From: a virus
Length of the DNA: 21,912 nt
Direction: 5' to 3' (one strand)
Virus record (IMG/VR): IMGVR_UViG_3300001851_000089
Coordinates: 1-21,912 of that record
The notes beneath the pieces are model-generated. The model made no database searches, was not told the DNA's origin, and saw nothing but the letters and a program-made list of their open reading frames with translations. The number at the start of each line of letters is the position of its first letter. The stretch's first letter is position 1. A program made the position numbers and the translations under genes. Below, piece by piece: positions 1 through 6,271 of the stretch.

Positions 1-89
1 TCTACAACACAGACAGGATTACCTTCCATGACGTTAGCAAAACGATTCTTCGCTTTACTACTCTTAGGTTTGACTACAACTTTTCTCAT
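1..89 (-). CDS. Small conserved-type phage protein, N-terminal part only
   Basis: The gene starts with ATG at 89-87, which overlaps the TGA stop of the upstream 46-aa gene in an ATGA junction. It stays open to the left edge, so only 29 codons are visible and the C-terminus is missing. The N-terminus is strongly basic (RKVVVKPKSSKAKNRF) and is followed by NVMEGNPVCVV, which reads like the start of a small soluble domain. It resembles a short hypothetical protein that recurs in T4-like cyanophages, but no function is known to me. The start is well supported by the coupling, and the codon use matches the neighbours. Confidence 0.7.
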   Translation of the reverse strand, partial: MRKVVVKPKSSKAKNRFANVMEGNPVCVV

Positions 90-226
90 GATCGTAGGTG
101 TTTGATCAATTCGGGGAAGTTTGCTTTACCATGCCATAATAACCCAACTCCCACTCCTATGTCAAGTAGGAATAGGATTACCAAAAGTAATGTCAAGTAT
201 AAGGCATCCTTATCGCTTTTTTCCAT
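86..226 (-). CDS. Small single-pass membrane protein (46 aa)
   Basis: The frame starts with ATG at 226-224 and ends with TGA at 88-86. After a short charged N-terminus (MEKSDKDA) comes a long hydrophobic stretch of Leu, Val, Ile and Gly at about residues 9-30, long enough for one membrane span. The tail WHGKANFPELIKHLRS is polar and basic. It overlaps the 36-aa gene upstream by 17 bases and shares an ATGA junction with the partial gene downstream. The function is unknown. Tight coupling on both sides and the clean charged-hydrophobic-basic layout argue that it is a real gene in a chain of tiny early-type membrane proteins. Confidence 0.65.
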   Translation of the reverse strand: MEKSDKDALYLTLLLVILFLLDIGVGVGLLWHGKANFPELIKHLRS

Positions 227-320
227 GGTCTTCTATATTATCTAAATGATTAAACCAAGGTGAGAATAATGCTATTAGTGCCCAAACAATAGCAGCAGAA
301 ATGACGAGAAAGTATATCAT
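210..320 (-). CDS. Very small membrane protein (36 aa)
   Basis: ATG at 320-318 overlaps the TGA of the 94-aa gene (ATGA), and the frame ends in TAA at 212-210. The protein opens directly with a hydrophobic segment (MIYFLVISAAIVWALIALF, residues 1-19). It ends with a polar tail containing acidic residues and a final GKKR, so it is probably one membrane span with a cytoplasmic basic end. It is too short to assign to a family. It overlaps the following 46-aa gene by 17 bases. The translational coupling and membrane-protein composition support it as a real gene. Confidence 0.6.
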   Translation of the reverse strand: MIYFLVISAAIVWALIALFSPWFNHLDNIEDHGKKR

Positions 321-601
321 GGTTGTGAATCTCCAGTTATACTACAACTCCAATTCCATGTAGGTGCTAGAATATCAATATCAATTGCAAATTTATGAGC
401 AAAAAATATAAGTCCAAACAGTCTACCTTGACCAGCATTTAACTGTAAATACGGTCCACAAGCAGATTCCATCCATCCTAATGATATTTGTAGTAATGAA
501 TAGTTTTTAATAAACTTTGGATAATGTTTAGATGTGTTGAATAAATGAACAGACCAGTCCTGCCCATAATCAACTCTGTGTGTCAGTTTGATTAGTTTCA
601 T
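317..601 (-). CDS. Hypothetical phage protein (94 aa)
   Basis: I do not recognise a function. The protein is rich in aromatic residues and its hydrophobic patches alternate with polar ones (for example FIKNYSLLQISLGWMES and GLIFFAHKFAIDIDIL), which suggests a compact soluble or membrane-associated fold rather than a classical signal peptide. The start ATG at 601 lies 32 bases inside the end of the upstream 128-aa gene and is preceded by AAAAAGAG, a weak ribosome-binding site. Its stop forms an ATGA junction with the 36-aa membrane protein. Similar aromatic small proteins occur in marine T4-like phages. The coding call is good; the function is open. Confidence 0.7.
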   Translation of the reverse strand: MKLIKLTHRVDYGQDWSVHLFNTSKHYPKFIKNYSLLQISLGWMESACGPYLQLNAGQGRLFGLIFFAHKFAIDIDILAPTWNWSCSITGDSQP

Positions 602-956
602 CTCTTTTTATATCTGGGTGTGGAGCGTACAATGGACCTTCATAATTACCAGCAAATTCTATTTCTTTTCTGACTTCTTCCCATGAATATGTTTTGACCT
701 TACCAGTCTCAACATCATCTGCCATTTGCATTAATTCTTCTAGAAAATCTTTTGGATATACATCATCTTCATTGATAGATGCCCAAAACCATTCTAGACA
801 TTCTGTAAGTGGATCATCATTATTAAGTAAAGCGTATCCGTCATAGTTATCTGACATAAGATCACGCCAGATCCAGAATGTCATTTTAATACTTTGCCAT
901 CCTGTCATCCAGCAATGACCAATCCAATATTCCCACCAATTAAGTTTAGTTTTCAT
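570..956 (-). CDS. Acidic hypothetical protein (128 aa)
   Basis: The function is unknown. The first 35 residues are unusually rich in tryptophan (WWEYWIGHCWMTGWQ and FWIWRDL), followed by an acidic middle (NNDDPLTECLEWF, INEDDVYPKDFLEELMQMADDVETG). A helical segment with the pattern SWEEVRKEIEFAG comes next, then a polar tail. The tryptophan-rich start could lie against a membrane. The ATG at 956 overlaps the TGA of the 218-aa gene (ATGA), so the start is firm. The D-x-E-T-G-x-V...W-E-E-V-R segment slightly recalls short helical regulators such as antitoxins, but that is too weak to name it. Confidence 0.72.
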   Translation of the reverse strand: MKTKLNWWEYWIGHCWMTGWQSIKMTFWIWRDLMSDNYDGYALLNNDDPLTECLEWFWASINEDDVYPKDFLEELMQMADDVETGKVKTYSWEEVRKEIEFAGNYEGPLYAPHPDIKRDETNQTDTQS

Positions 957-1609
957 AGATTTAAATAACCTTTAAATGGACATTGTTTTTTAGCGAATAA
1001 TCTTCTATTCATTCCAGATTTTCCTGCTTTTCTAGGATTATTCGCCAAGTTTTGTATTTGTACATCATTAGGTAATATACTGGATTTGATCAGTTTAATA
1101 CCTGTGTTAAGATCTTCTCCATAAAATCTAACTCTATAAAGTGGATCTTCTTTTTTAATTGAAACTTTTTTGTTTCTATCCACAAATCTGATGGGCACAC
1201 TAGCTGATCTAGGATAATTACCAAGATTCCACCAACCACCAACAATAACCATATTATTATTTAATGATGTCATTGGATGATCTAGTAATTCAAACCACAA
1301 ATTATCTGTATTTGTCCAAAAATAAAATGTAGGAAATTTTAATTGGATTACTGGTTGAATTGTATCCAATTCTTTTTCATCTGAAATAATAACAGGATAA
1401 AATTGTGGTAAATTATAAATTAACTCCCCATCTTTAATTTCTATTTCAAAATCTATGGGGGACCTTACAACAAATGATCTATTACATTTGTGTTTCCATA
1501 CTGGACATTCATGATAAGTATGATCCTCAGATTCTGCTTGTGCTTCTGAAATAATGTCATAACCATCAATTTCGTCAGGTTTCAATGGATAATAATATGC
1601 CTTGTACAT
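953..1609 (-). CDS. Hypothetical phage protein (218 aa)
   Basis: This is the largest gene of the left block and has no function I can name. Visible features are an N-terminal segment with His and Cys (HTYHECPVWKHKC, about residues 31-42), a run NRSFVVRSPIDFEIEIKDG, a Trp/Phe-rich centre (FYFWTNTDNLWFEL), a GGWWNLGNYPRS segment, and a basic C-terminus ending RRLFAKKQCPFKGYLNL. The Cys and His residues near the start and the Cys near the end could bind metal or sit in an active site, which is inference only. ATG at 1609 shares one base with the upstream TAA (TAATG). It is a full-length frame of phage-like composition. Confidence 0.75.
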   Translation of the reverse strand: MYKAYYYPLKPDEIDGYDIISEAQAESEDHTYHECPVWKHKCNRSFVVRSPIDFEIEIKDGELIYNLPQFYPVIISDEKELDTIQPVIQLKFPTFYFWTNTDNLWFELLDHPMTSLNNNMVIVGGWWNLGNYPRSASVPIRFVDRNKKVSIKKEDPLYRVRFYGEDLNTGIKLIKSSILPNDVQIQNLANNPRKAGKSGMNRRLFAKKQCPFKGYLNL

Positions 1610-1785
1610 TATATAATTCCCATATATTTGAGATATCTACGATAAGCATGATATCGACCAACTGAAGGTTGCCCAGGAACATTTAATTGATGACAAATTT
1701 CACAATACATAATCCATTCATACCATGGTGTAGTTTCATCTAACACATGATATGGGAATTCTTGTTTGGTGTTTGCTGTTGTCAT
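1609..1785 (-). CDS. Small hypothetical protein (58 aa)
   Basis: This short frame ends one base inside the ATG of the 218-aa gene. Two starts are possible: ATG at 1785, used here, and a GTG at 1791 adding two residues; neither has a strong ribosome-binding site. The protein has a DETTPWYEWIMYCEICHQLN segment, with two Cys spaced C-x2-C, and a Tyr/Arg-rich end (VGRYHAYRRYLKYMGII). A single C-x2-C pair plus His could be half of a small zinc site. The function is unknown. The upstream 48-aa membrane gene ends about 50 bases inside it. Confidence 0.65.
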   Translation of the reverse strand: MTTANTKQEFPYHVLDETTPWYEWIMYCEICHQLNVPGQPSVGRYHAYRRYLKYMGII

Positions 1786-1882
1786 ATCCACTATAAATTA
1801 GAATTACTACAAAAGAAGCAAAAATACAGGACATAATAAGTCCTGCTATCTTTGCTCCTATTGGTGTTTCAAAGTTTTCCAC
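1736..1882 (-). CDS. Small single-pass membrane protein (48 aa), GTG start
   Basis: This gene fills the gap between the 78-aa and 58-aa genes. It starts at GTG 1882-1880, 14 bases before the end of the 78-aa gene, and stops at TGA 1738-1736. The sequence begins polar (MENFETPIGAK), continues as an uninterrupted hydrophobic segment (IAGLIMSCIFASFVVILIY, about residues 12-30) and ends polar and basic. That is the layout of a one-span membrane protein with the N-terminus outside or in the cytoplasm. The function is unknown. The segment would be non-coding otherwise, and the composition is hard to explain by chance. Confidence 0.62.
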   Translation of the reverse strand: MENFETPIGAKIAGLIMSCIFASFVVILIYSGYDNSKHQTRIPISCVR

Positions 1883-2105
1883 CTACTGTGCCTTCATATG
1901 TTTGGGAAGTACCCCATCCCTCTTGGCGTCCTTTAAGGTATAATCTGGTTGCATCAATACAAGTGTCTCTGTGTAATGAGGTAACCGCTTCTTTCCCATC
2001 TTTGGTATAACTACGCCAAGTTTTGAAACGAGATTCTTCAACACGGAATGTATCATCAATCCAATCTACCTCAGCTATTTCTGGGTGTTCGTTTGGGTGG
2101 TTCAT
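1869..2105 (-). CDS. Conserved-type cyanophage hypothetical protein (78 aa)
   Basis: The protein is small, hydrophilic and probably soluble. Notable stretches are FRVEESRFKTWRSYTKDGKE and CIDATRLYLKGRQEGW, which look like a beta strand pair followed by an amphipathic helix, and a C-terminus ending TVGGKL. Proteins of this type recur in T4-like cyanophages without a known role. ATG at 2105 overlaps the TGA of the 108-aa membrane protein (ATGA). The 3' end overlaps the GTG start of the 48-aa membrane gene by 14 bases. It is a confident gene with no functional assignment. Confidence 0.75.
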   Translation of the reverse strand: MNHPNEHPEIAEVDWIDDTFRVEESRFKTWRSYTKDGKEAVTSLHRDTCIDATRLYLKGRQEGWGTSQTYEGTVGGKL

Positions 2106-2232
2106 TCAAATTCTCCAATATTGTTACTGACTTTTGCTGTGCTATATACGCCCTCAATTCTGGCGTTTCTGTCCATTCCCAGGTTGTTCCATCCTTTTGA
2201 GTGTAGGACTTCTGAATAGTTTGAATTTTCAT
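2071..2232 (-). CDS. Small hypothetical protein (53 aa) lying out of frame inside its neighbours
   Basis: An ATG at 2232 opens a 53-residue frame with a convincing protein-like start: MKIQTIQKSYTQKDGTTWEW followed by TETPELRAYIAQQ. A beta hairpin and a short helix are plausible. It overlaps the 3' part of the 108-aa membrane gene by 131 bases and the 5' part of the 78-aa gene by 35 bases, each in another frame. A longer open frame continues upstream to 2307, but those residues look like noise. It may be the true gene, with the overlapped tail of the membrane protein being an incidental extension, or both may be used. Confidence 0.5.
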   Translation of the reverse strand: MKIQTIQKSYTQKDGTTWEWTETPELRAYIAQQKSVTILENLNEPPKRTPRNS

Positions 2233-2428
2233 GGATCTCAATGTAAATAGGTTGATTTTCATTCCAGTGTCGAATGACACCAGCAACAATAAAGCAGTTA
2301 GTGGCAAGATATGTAATAAAAATTACTGTACGAACAATAGCAACTTGATCAGCTTCCTTGTCGTTTTTTCCTGCTTTTTGTCCCAGTGCCTTTGCCCACC
2401 AGCGCCACACCATTCGTGGATACTTCAT
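2102..2428 (-). CDS. Small membrane protein (108 aa)
   Basis: The chosen start is ATG 2428, giving MKYPRMVWRWWAKALGQKAG; a TTG ten codons earlier is less likely. The N-terminus is basic and tryptophan-rich. It is followed by a charged stretch (KNDKEADQVA) and one hydrophobic span (VIFITYLATNCFIVAGVI, about residues 34-51), then a polar tail. Small proteins with a KYPR-x-VWRWWAKALG start recur in cyanomyoviruses. The last 40 or so residues coincide with the alternative-frame 53-aa frame and may be poorly conserved. The stop TGA is joined to the next ATG (ATGA). The function is unknown; the N-terminal half is most certain. Confidence 0.68.
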   Translation of the reverse strand: MKYPRMVWRWWAKALGQKAGKNDKEADQVAIVRTVIFITYLATNCFIVAGVIRHWNENQPIYIEIHENSNYSEVLHSKGWNNLGMDRNARIEGVYSTAKVSNNIGEFE

Positions 2429-2558
2429 AGTTTTTAGGATTAAGTTTTTCTCGTTCAATAAGTTTGTTTAGATGGTCTTCATGGATAAACCAACATACTC
2501 TATTTTCTTTTTTAATATCTAGACGATATGGAAATGTTTCGTATGGAAATTTAGTCAC
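2349..2558 (-). CDS. Small basic hypothetical protein (69 aa), GTG start
   Basis: GTG at 2558 is preceded by GGAGGG (2567-2562), the clearest Shine-Dalgarno match in the left block, which fixes the start despite the unusual codon. The junction with the upstream gene is GTGACTAA, an 8-base overlap. The N-terminal half is a folded-looking domain (PYRLDIKKENRVCWFIHEDH, then LNKLIEREKLNP). The C-terminus is a Lys/Arg/Thr-rich disordered tail ending KSRKKRQGS, which could bind nucleic acid. The last 80 bases overlap the start of the 108-aa membrane gene in another frame. The function is unknown. Confidence 0.68.
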   Translation of the reverse strand: MTKFPYETFPYRLDIKKENRVCWFIHEDHLNKLIEREKLNPKNYEVSTNGVALVGKGTGTKSRKKRQGS

Positions 2559-2751
2559 TTGCCCTCCATTTATATGATTTGGGTCGTCCTAGTTTTGCTC
2601 TTGCTTCTTGAAATTCTTCTACAACAATCAATATTTCTTGAGCTTGTTGTTGGGCATGATAATCACACCAAAGTTCATCATTTTTACCTTTACTGTAAGC
2701 ACAATAAAGATATTCAGCAATAGAATCAATCAATAGGTCGTGATGCGTCAT
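2551..2751 (-). CDS. Small hypothetical protein (66 aa)
   Basis: ATG at 2751 lies 26 bases inside the end of the upstream membrane gene. The protein is mostly helical in appearance: MTHHDLLIDSIAEYLYCAYS, then a Gln-rich helix (YHAQQQAQEILIVVEEFQEA) and a basic end (RAKLGRPKSYKWRASD). No motif identifies a function. It has no hydrophobic span, so it is probably cytoplasmic. It is part of a chain of overlapping small frames that likely share one transcript, and the next gene starts inside its last codons. Confidence 0.68.
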   Translation of the reverse strand: MTHHDLLIDSIAEYLYCAYSKGKNDELWCDYHAQQQAQEILIVVEEFQEARAKLGRPKSYKWRASD

Positions 2752-2980
2752 TTTGCAATTCTTTTTGTAGTTGTTTTGCCATTTTATTAATTCTCCTTTC
2801 CATCATCCATGCCGCTATTTTATTGTTAGGATGATATACGAAAAGATAATAGAGTCTTTTAAAATTAATAACTACCATTTGCCCCATCAATTCAATAAAC
2901 TTTGCTACATTAGCGTCCATGACAATCATGTATACTAATACAGCAAAAACAATAAAGATGGTATAGTAGTAAGTATTCAT
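2726..2980 (-). CDS. Small membrane protein (84 aa)
   Basis: The start is set at ATG 2980, which overlaps the upstream TGA (ATGA); an in-frame TTG four codons earlier is less likely. The sequence opens MNTYYYTIFIVFAVLVYMIV, a clear N-terminal membrane span. A second, weaker hydrophobic or amphipathic stretch follows (FIELMGQMVVINFKRLYYLF). The C-terminal half is strongly basic and helical (MMERRINKMAKQLQKEL) and should be cytoplasmic. The function is unknown. Small early phage membrane proteins sometimes act in superinfection exclusion or host membrane takeover, but nothing here proves that. Confidence 0.7.
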   Translation of the reverse strand: MNTYYYTIFIVFAVLVYMIVMDANVAKFIELMGQMVVINFKRLYYLFVYHPNNKIAAWMMERRINKMAKQLQKELQNDASRPID

Positions 2981-3162
2981 TCTGGTGACCAATCTTGTTT
3001 TTCTGCTTTACGAAGTTGTTTTAGTTCCTTCATCATATCTTTAATTTCTTGATATGCATGTTCTGGAGACATTTTATCAGAAATTTCTAAACCAACAATT
3101 AATTGAACTTTGTCACCAAAGCGAGCAAGTGCTCGCTCGAAAGCAGATAAATCCTCGTACAT
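2977..3162 (-). CDS. Small helical hypothetical protein (61 aa)
   Basis: The ATG at 3162 follows the methyltransferase stop by two bases, so the gene is probably translated from the same message as the helicase-nuclease-methylase cassette. The protein is charged and looks almost entirely helical (ALARFGDKVQLIVGLEISDK and EIKDMMKELKQLRKAEKQ); the second half could form a short coiled coil. There is no cysteine, signal or membrane segment. It ends in an ATGA junction with the 84-aa membrane protein. No function is recognised. Confidence 0.7.
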   Translation of the reverse strand: MYEDLSAFERALARFGDKVQLIVGLEISDKMSPEHAYQEIKDMMKELKQLRKAEKQDWSPE

Positions 3163-3164
3163 AT

Positions 3165-4001
3165 TTAGACTTCAACTAAGAATGATTCTAGCACAGATTT
3201 TGGTTTTTGTGTAGGATGTTCTGGATACTTAACAATAACCAGTTCTGTCTTTTCATATCGCTTGGTGCCAGACATTTGATATGGGAAGGTAAGATACCTA
3301 AACTCAGTCCAATCTTTATAAAGTGAACATACAGCATCGCTGTTGTCATAAGACATCACGAACCCACCTTTGTGTTGCTTCAAGACCTCACAGAACTGTT
3401 CGTGATCAAATGATTTATGAAGGGCACCATCTTTGCCATAATAATGGCTAACAGTCTCATAATATGGTGGATCCAAGTATAAGAAGTCATTTTCGTGCTT
3501 CGGGATCGTGTCGAAGCAACTGCCATAGGCAAACGACAGGTTCGGATTGTAAAAATTCCTAAGTTTATCAATTCCAGCAATTCGGAACTCTGCTCTAGAC
3601 TTAACGGTAGAACATCCGATCTTTCCTGAGTACGAACCCTTGATTGCAATGTAAAATGACCACGCTCGGGTGAACTTATCCTCACTATCCAACAACGGAA
3701 GGAAGGATTTGTAATGGTCGCTATCAATCAAGGGGAAGTGCTTGGTCACCTCGTCAGCGATGCCAGGAGCGCCTCCAGCGGTCACAATCTCCCAGAAGTC
3801 AGCAAGGGGTCGGAAGATGTCGTAAGACTGTACCTTGACGCCCTGAGACGCCAGTAGGATCTCTGTGGATCCACCACCCATAAACGGTGATACGATGCTG
3901 GTGATACCAGGATTCACATCACGGATGATCTGAATCAGATCCTTTTTCATCCTGTTCTTACCACCAGCGTAGCGATACAGGGAATGGTCAGTTAATTTCA
4001 T
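3165..4001 (-). CDS. Dam/D12-class DNA adenine-N6 methyltransferase
   Basis: The enzyme should transfer a methyl group from S-adenosylmethionine to the N6 position of adenine in a short DNA target. The D12 (Dam) layout is visible: YRYAGGKNRM at residues 9-18, the AdoMet-binding VSPFMGGGST at 37-46, and the catalytic DPPYY at 177-181. The length (278 aa) matches E. coli Dam. The start ATG 4001 is preferred over an in-frame ATG at 4088 because Dam proteins begin just before the AGGK motif and because it gives a 14-base coupled overlap with the HNH gene. The target sequence cannot be read from the protein. It may protect phage DNA from host restriction, mark DNA for the adjacent nuclease, or affect expression. 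Confidence 0.9.
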   Translation of the reverse strand: MKLTDHSLYRYAGGKNRMKKDLIQIIRDVNPGITSIVSPFMGGGSTEILLASQGVKVQSYDIFRPLADFWEIVTAGGAPGIADEVTKHFPLIDSDHYKSFLPLLDSEDKFTRAWSFYIAIKGSYSGKIGCSTVKSRAEFRIAGIDKLRNFYNPNLSFAYGSCFDTIPKHENDFLYLDPPYYETVSHYYGKDGALHKSFDHEQFCEVLKQHKGGFVMSYDNSDAVCSLYKDWTEFRYLTFPYQMSGTKRYEKTELVIVKYPEHPTQKPKSVLESFLVEV

Positions 4002-5013
4002 GGAGTGGTTTAACGTAGTTAAGAAGTTCGGAAACGAAAGATTCTCTATCTGTATATTCCCAGGAAAATCCAGTTTTGTGCTTGACATATTCTACCACAT
4101 CTGCATAGTGGTTGACAAGATCGAGATTTGTGATAACCTTAGCGTCATACAATTTTCCTTTTGCTTGACATTCTTTGTGAAGACGTTTGCCTTCTTCCTC
4201 ATGCTCAACAACTAAACGTGTCAAAGCATAAACAACCTGAGTGTAATTACCATGGTCTCCACCAGCACGTTTAGGACGTTTGGTTCCTAATTGATTAACC
4301 TTATACTTCCTAGCAACGTAACGAAGATAAGATCGTAGTCCTCTGGTTGTATAGGTATTGAAGAGATTAAGACCATCAGTAGGATCCCAATTGTTGATAA
4401 TATCCTTGTGGATATTTTTTTGAGCGATCCTAGTGTTGCTCTTATTATCTCGTTTAAGATATGCTTGCTCACCAGCAGAAACTACTTCTTCTGCTTGCTG
4501 AATCAACCAATCAAAATCATAATTATTTTTGTACTGATTGACCTTGGCATCAACCAACAACCAATTTGATGGATGATCTGTGCCACCAGCAGTCAGTGGA
4601 ATGATGTGATCAATTTGAAAGTAACCAATGTTATCTACTTTAAGACCAGTAATACCACAGGTAAAATTACATTCAATGGCTTTCATGATGAACATGACAC
4701 CCCTAGAATCTGGTGCTGTGTTATTAGCAACAAAAGATTCGGTGTCTTCATCCCACCAACCCATTTGTGCCTTACCATTATCCCTCAGTTGTTTTTTTGC
4801 TGGGGCAGGAAGAGAACGATACAGGTGATATGCTTCAATAAATTCCTGTGAAAGAACATCAGATCTTTTGATTTGATCTGGTTTGATGCTCCTGATATGA
4901 TCAGCACGTTCAACAATCGCCTGAAATTGCTCAAAAGAAGGAAAATATTTTTTACTGGTATCCCTATATGTTGGGAATTTTTTACCAGTAAGGGTAAGTT
5001 CGGGGAAAGTCAT
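3988..5013 (-). CDS. HNH endonuclease (341 aa)
   Basis: A beta-beta-alpha-metal (HNH) nuclease domain lies mid-protein: CNFTCGITG at residues 115-123, then QIDHIIPLTAGGTDHPSNW at 133-151 with candidate catalytic His136, Asn150 and Asn159, followed by KVNQYKNN. The nuclease would cut DNA using a divalent metal. About 110 residues precede it and 170 follow it; these do not match a domain I recognise and may recognise DNA or contact partners. It is much longer than typical free-standing homing HNH enzymes. It starts in an ATGA overlap with the helicase stop, and its own end overlaps the methyltransferase start. Coupling on both sides argues for a stable cassette member rather than a recent homing insertion. 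Confidence 0.87.
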   Translation of the reverse strand: MTFPELTLTGKKFPTYRDTSKKYFPSFEQFQAIVERADHIRSIKPDQIKRSDVLSQEFIEAYHLYRSLPAPAKKQLRDNGKAQMGWWDEDTESFVANNTAPDSRGVMFIMKAIECNFTCGITGLKVDNIGYFQIDHIIPLTAGGTDHPSNWLLVDAKVNQYKNNYDFDWLIQQAEEVVSAGEQAYLKRDNKSNTRIAQKNIHKDIINNWDPTDGLNLFNTYTTRGLRSYLRYVARKYKVNQLGTKRPKRAGGDHGNYTQVVYALTRLVVEHEEEGKRLHKECQAKGKLYDAKVITNLDLVNHYADVVEYVKHKTGFSWEYTDRESFVSELLNYVKPLHEIN

Positions 5014-6248
5014 CGGTTTACAACGGAGATAGCGGGTTTACCTTCAACAAAGATAGTGTTGACGAGATTCTGAAGACGATCGATGGTACGTTGACCATAG
5101 TTCTTGAAGACAGGAACAGTCACGAATCCAGTTGGTTTACGGTACATGGTGAAATTACCAGCAGGTATTTTACCACTAGAAAGATCAGCAGCATCATCAC
5201 GATTGAGACGGATAACCCTACCAATAGTCTGTGCCATCTCGATCACATCGAGAGTACGAAGCAGAATCGTATGAGTAAGACCGTGAACGTTGATACCCTC
5301 AGCAAGAATGCTATAGTGGAAGATCACAAATTTGCGGGAAGGATCCTTACCCCAGTCATTGAAGGTGTCAAAGAACACCTCACGATTTACTTTGGTTTGA
5401 TTGACCCAAGCACCGTATTTGCTGGTGATATGAAGCACATCAAACCAACGATCCTGTAGATCCTGAACAGCAGTAGTTTGTGACAAGAGATTCCACATCA
5501 CTTTGCTGCTAGGAACTGCCACAAGAATCTTGTGATTAGCATCATCACCCATCTCATCAATCATGTTGAGAAGAGTTACGTGATCAGTATTACAGGCAAG
5601 ATCACCCTTGAGGCGTTCGTAATCGACAACGTAAGGAACAACGGTGGGAGGCAAAATATAACCCTGCTCAACCATCTCGGTGGCAGGAACATCACAAATT
5701 ACTTTGCCATAAACATCAACATCATTCATGCCAGGTTTGGCAGCAGTGTTGGAATGTTTGGGAGTAGCAGTGAAGAAGTAGCAACGATCAGCAAGGGCAG
5801 CGAAATACTCAGTGGCAGGGAAAAAGTTGCGTTTGACTGAGTTGTGTGCCTCATCAAAGTAGATCGTGTGTACGTTGACACCAGACTGCTGGATCCGTTT
5901 GAGGGAGTTATAGGTTGTGAAAATCAGTTTGTTACGAGAGTTATGACTCTCGACCCACTGATGGATAACATTGGGGCGAGTCGTGCTAAAGTGATGAGTT
6001 TCACCCGTGTGAACATGAAGAACAGCAGCATTAGTAATATGCTCAAGAAATTCAGCAGACAATTGTTCTGCCAGAAGAATGCGGGGAGCAACCACTACAA
6101 TGGTGGCAGCATTTACAGTCTCAAAAATACGCTTACAGTCAAAAATCATGGTCGGGGTCTTACCAGAACCCGTGGGCATGATAAGTTGACCTTTCGGATT
6201 GTATTCCATAGAAATACAACCACGCTCTTGGTGAGGGCGAAGCAGCAT
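5010..6248 (-). CDS. Superfamily 2 DEAH-box helicase (COG1061/SSL2-like)
   Basis: All main SF2 motifs are present: the N-terminal LRPHQ (residues 3-7), Walker A PTGSGKT at 25-31, VVVAPRILLAEQ at 51-62, DEAH at 132-135, TAT at 160-162, a motif-V-like SILAEGINVHGL at 313-324 and QTIGRVIRLNR at 340-350. It should be an ATP-driven DNA or RNA translocase. It begins directly at the helicase core, with an in-frame TGA five codons upstream, so it lacks the N-terminal domain of T4 UvsW, which is about 590 aa. It is the first gene after the promoter at 6272-6300 and is coupled to the HNH gene by ATGA. It could be a recombination or repair helicase, or the motor of a restriction-like complex. Confidence 0.9.
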   Translation of the reverse strand: MLLRPHQERGCISMEYNPKGQLIMPTGSGKTPTMIFDCKRIFETVNAATIVVVAPRILLAEQLSAEFLEHITNAAVLHVHTGETHHFSTTRPNVIHQWVESHNSRNKLIFTTYNSLKRIQQSGVNVHTIYFDEAHNSVKRNFFPATEYFAALADRCYFFTATPKHSNTAAKPGMNDVDVYGKVICDVPATEMVEQGYILPPTVVPYVVDYERLKGDLACNTDHVTLLNMIDEMGDDANHKILVAVPSSKVMWNLLSQTTAVQDLQDRWFDVLHITSKYGAWVNQTKVNREVFFDTFNDWGKDPSRKFVIFHYSILAEGINVHGLTHTILLRTLDVIEMAQTIGRVIRLNRDDAADLSSGKIPAGNFTMYRKPTGFVTVPVFKNYGQRTIDRLQNLVNTIFVEGKPAISVVNR

Positions 6249-6271
6249 AAGAAAATCAATTCAGTAAAAAT

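Noticed and set aside
3380-3727. Second minus-strand frame inside the methyltransferase gene
   Set aside because: It overlaps the catalytic half of a clear Dam-type enzyme and has an Arg/Ser-rich composition without any motif.
4002-4088. Longer N-terminus for the methyltransferase from ATG 4088
   Set aside because: The 29 extra residues precede the usual Dam start, overlap the HNH gene by 101 bases and lack family-like sequence; the inner ATG gives the normal length.
3988-5013. HNH gene as a simple homing endonuclease insertion
   Set aside because: It is coupled on both sides without any intergenic gap or broken neighbour and is twice the usual length, although comparison with relatives would be needed to exclude it fully.
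4000-5073. Plus-strand open frames opposite the HNH nuclease (4000-4215, 4573-4851, 4873-5073)
   Set aside because: They are antisense to a gene with a clear HNH domain, show no start signals, and have no protein-like motifs.
5010-6248. Calling the helicase UvsW
   Set aside because: It has the SF2 core but not the N-terminal domain of T4 UvsW, and an in-frame stop lies just upstream, so a specific symbol is not justified.
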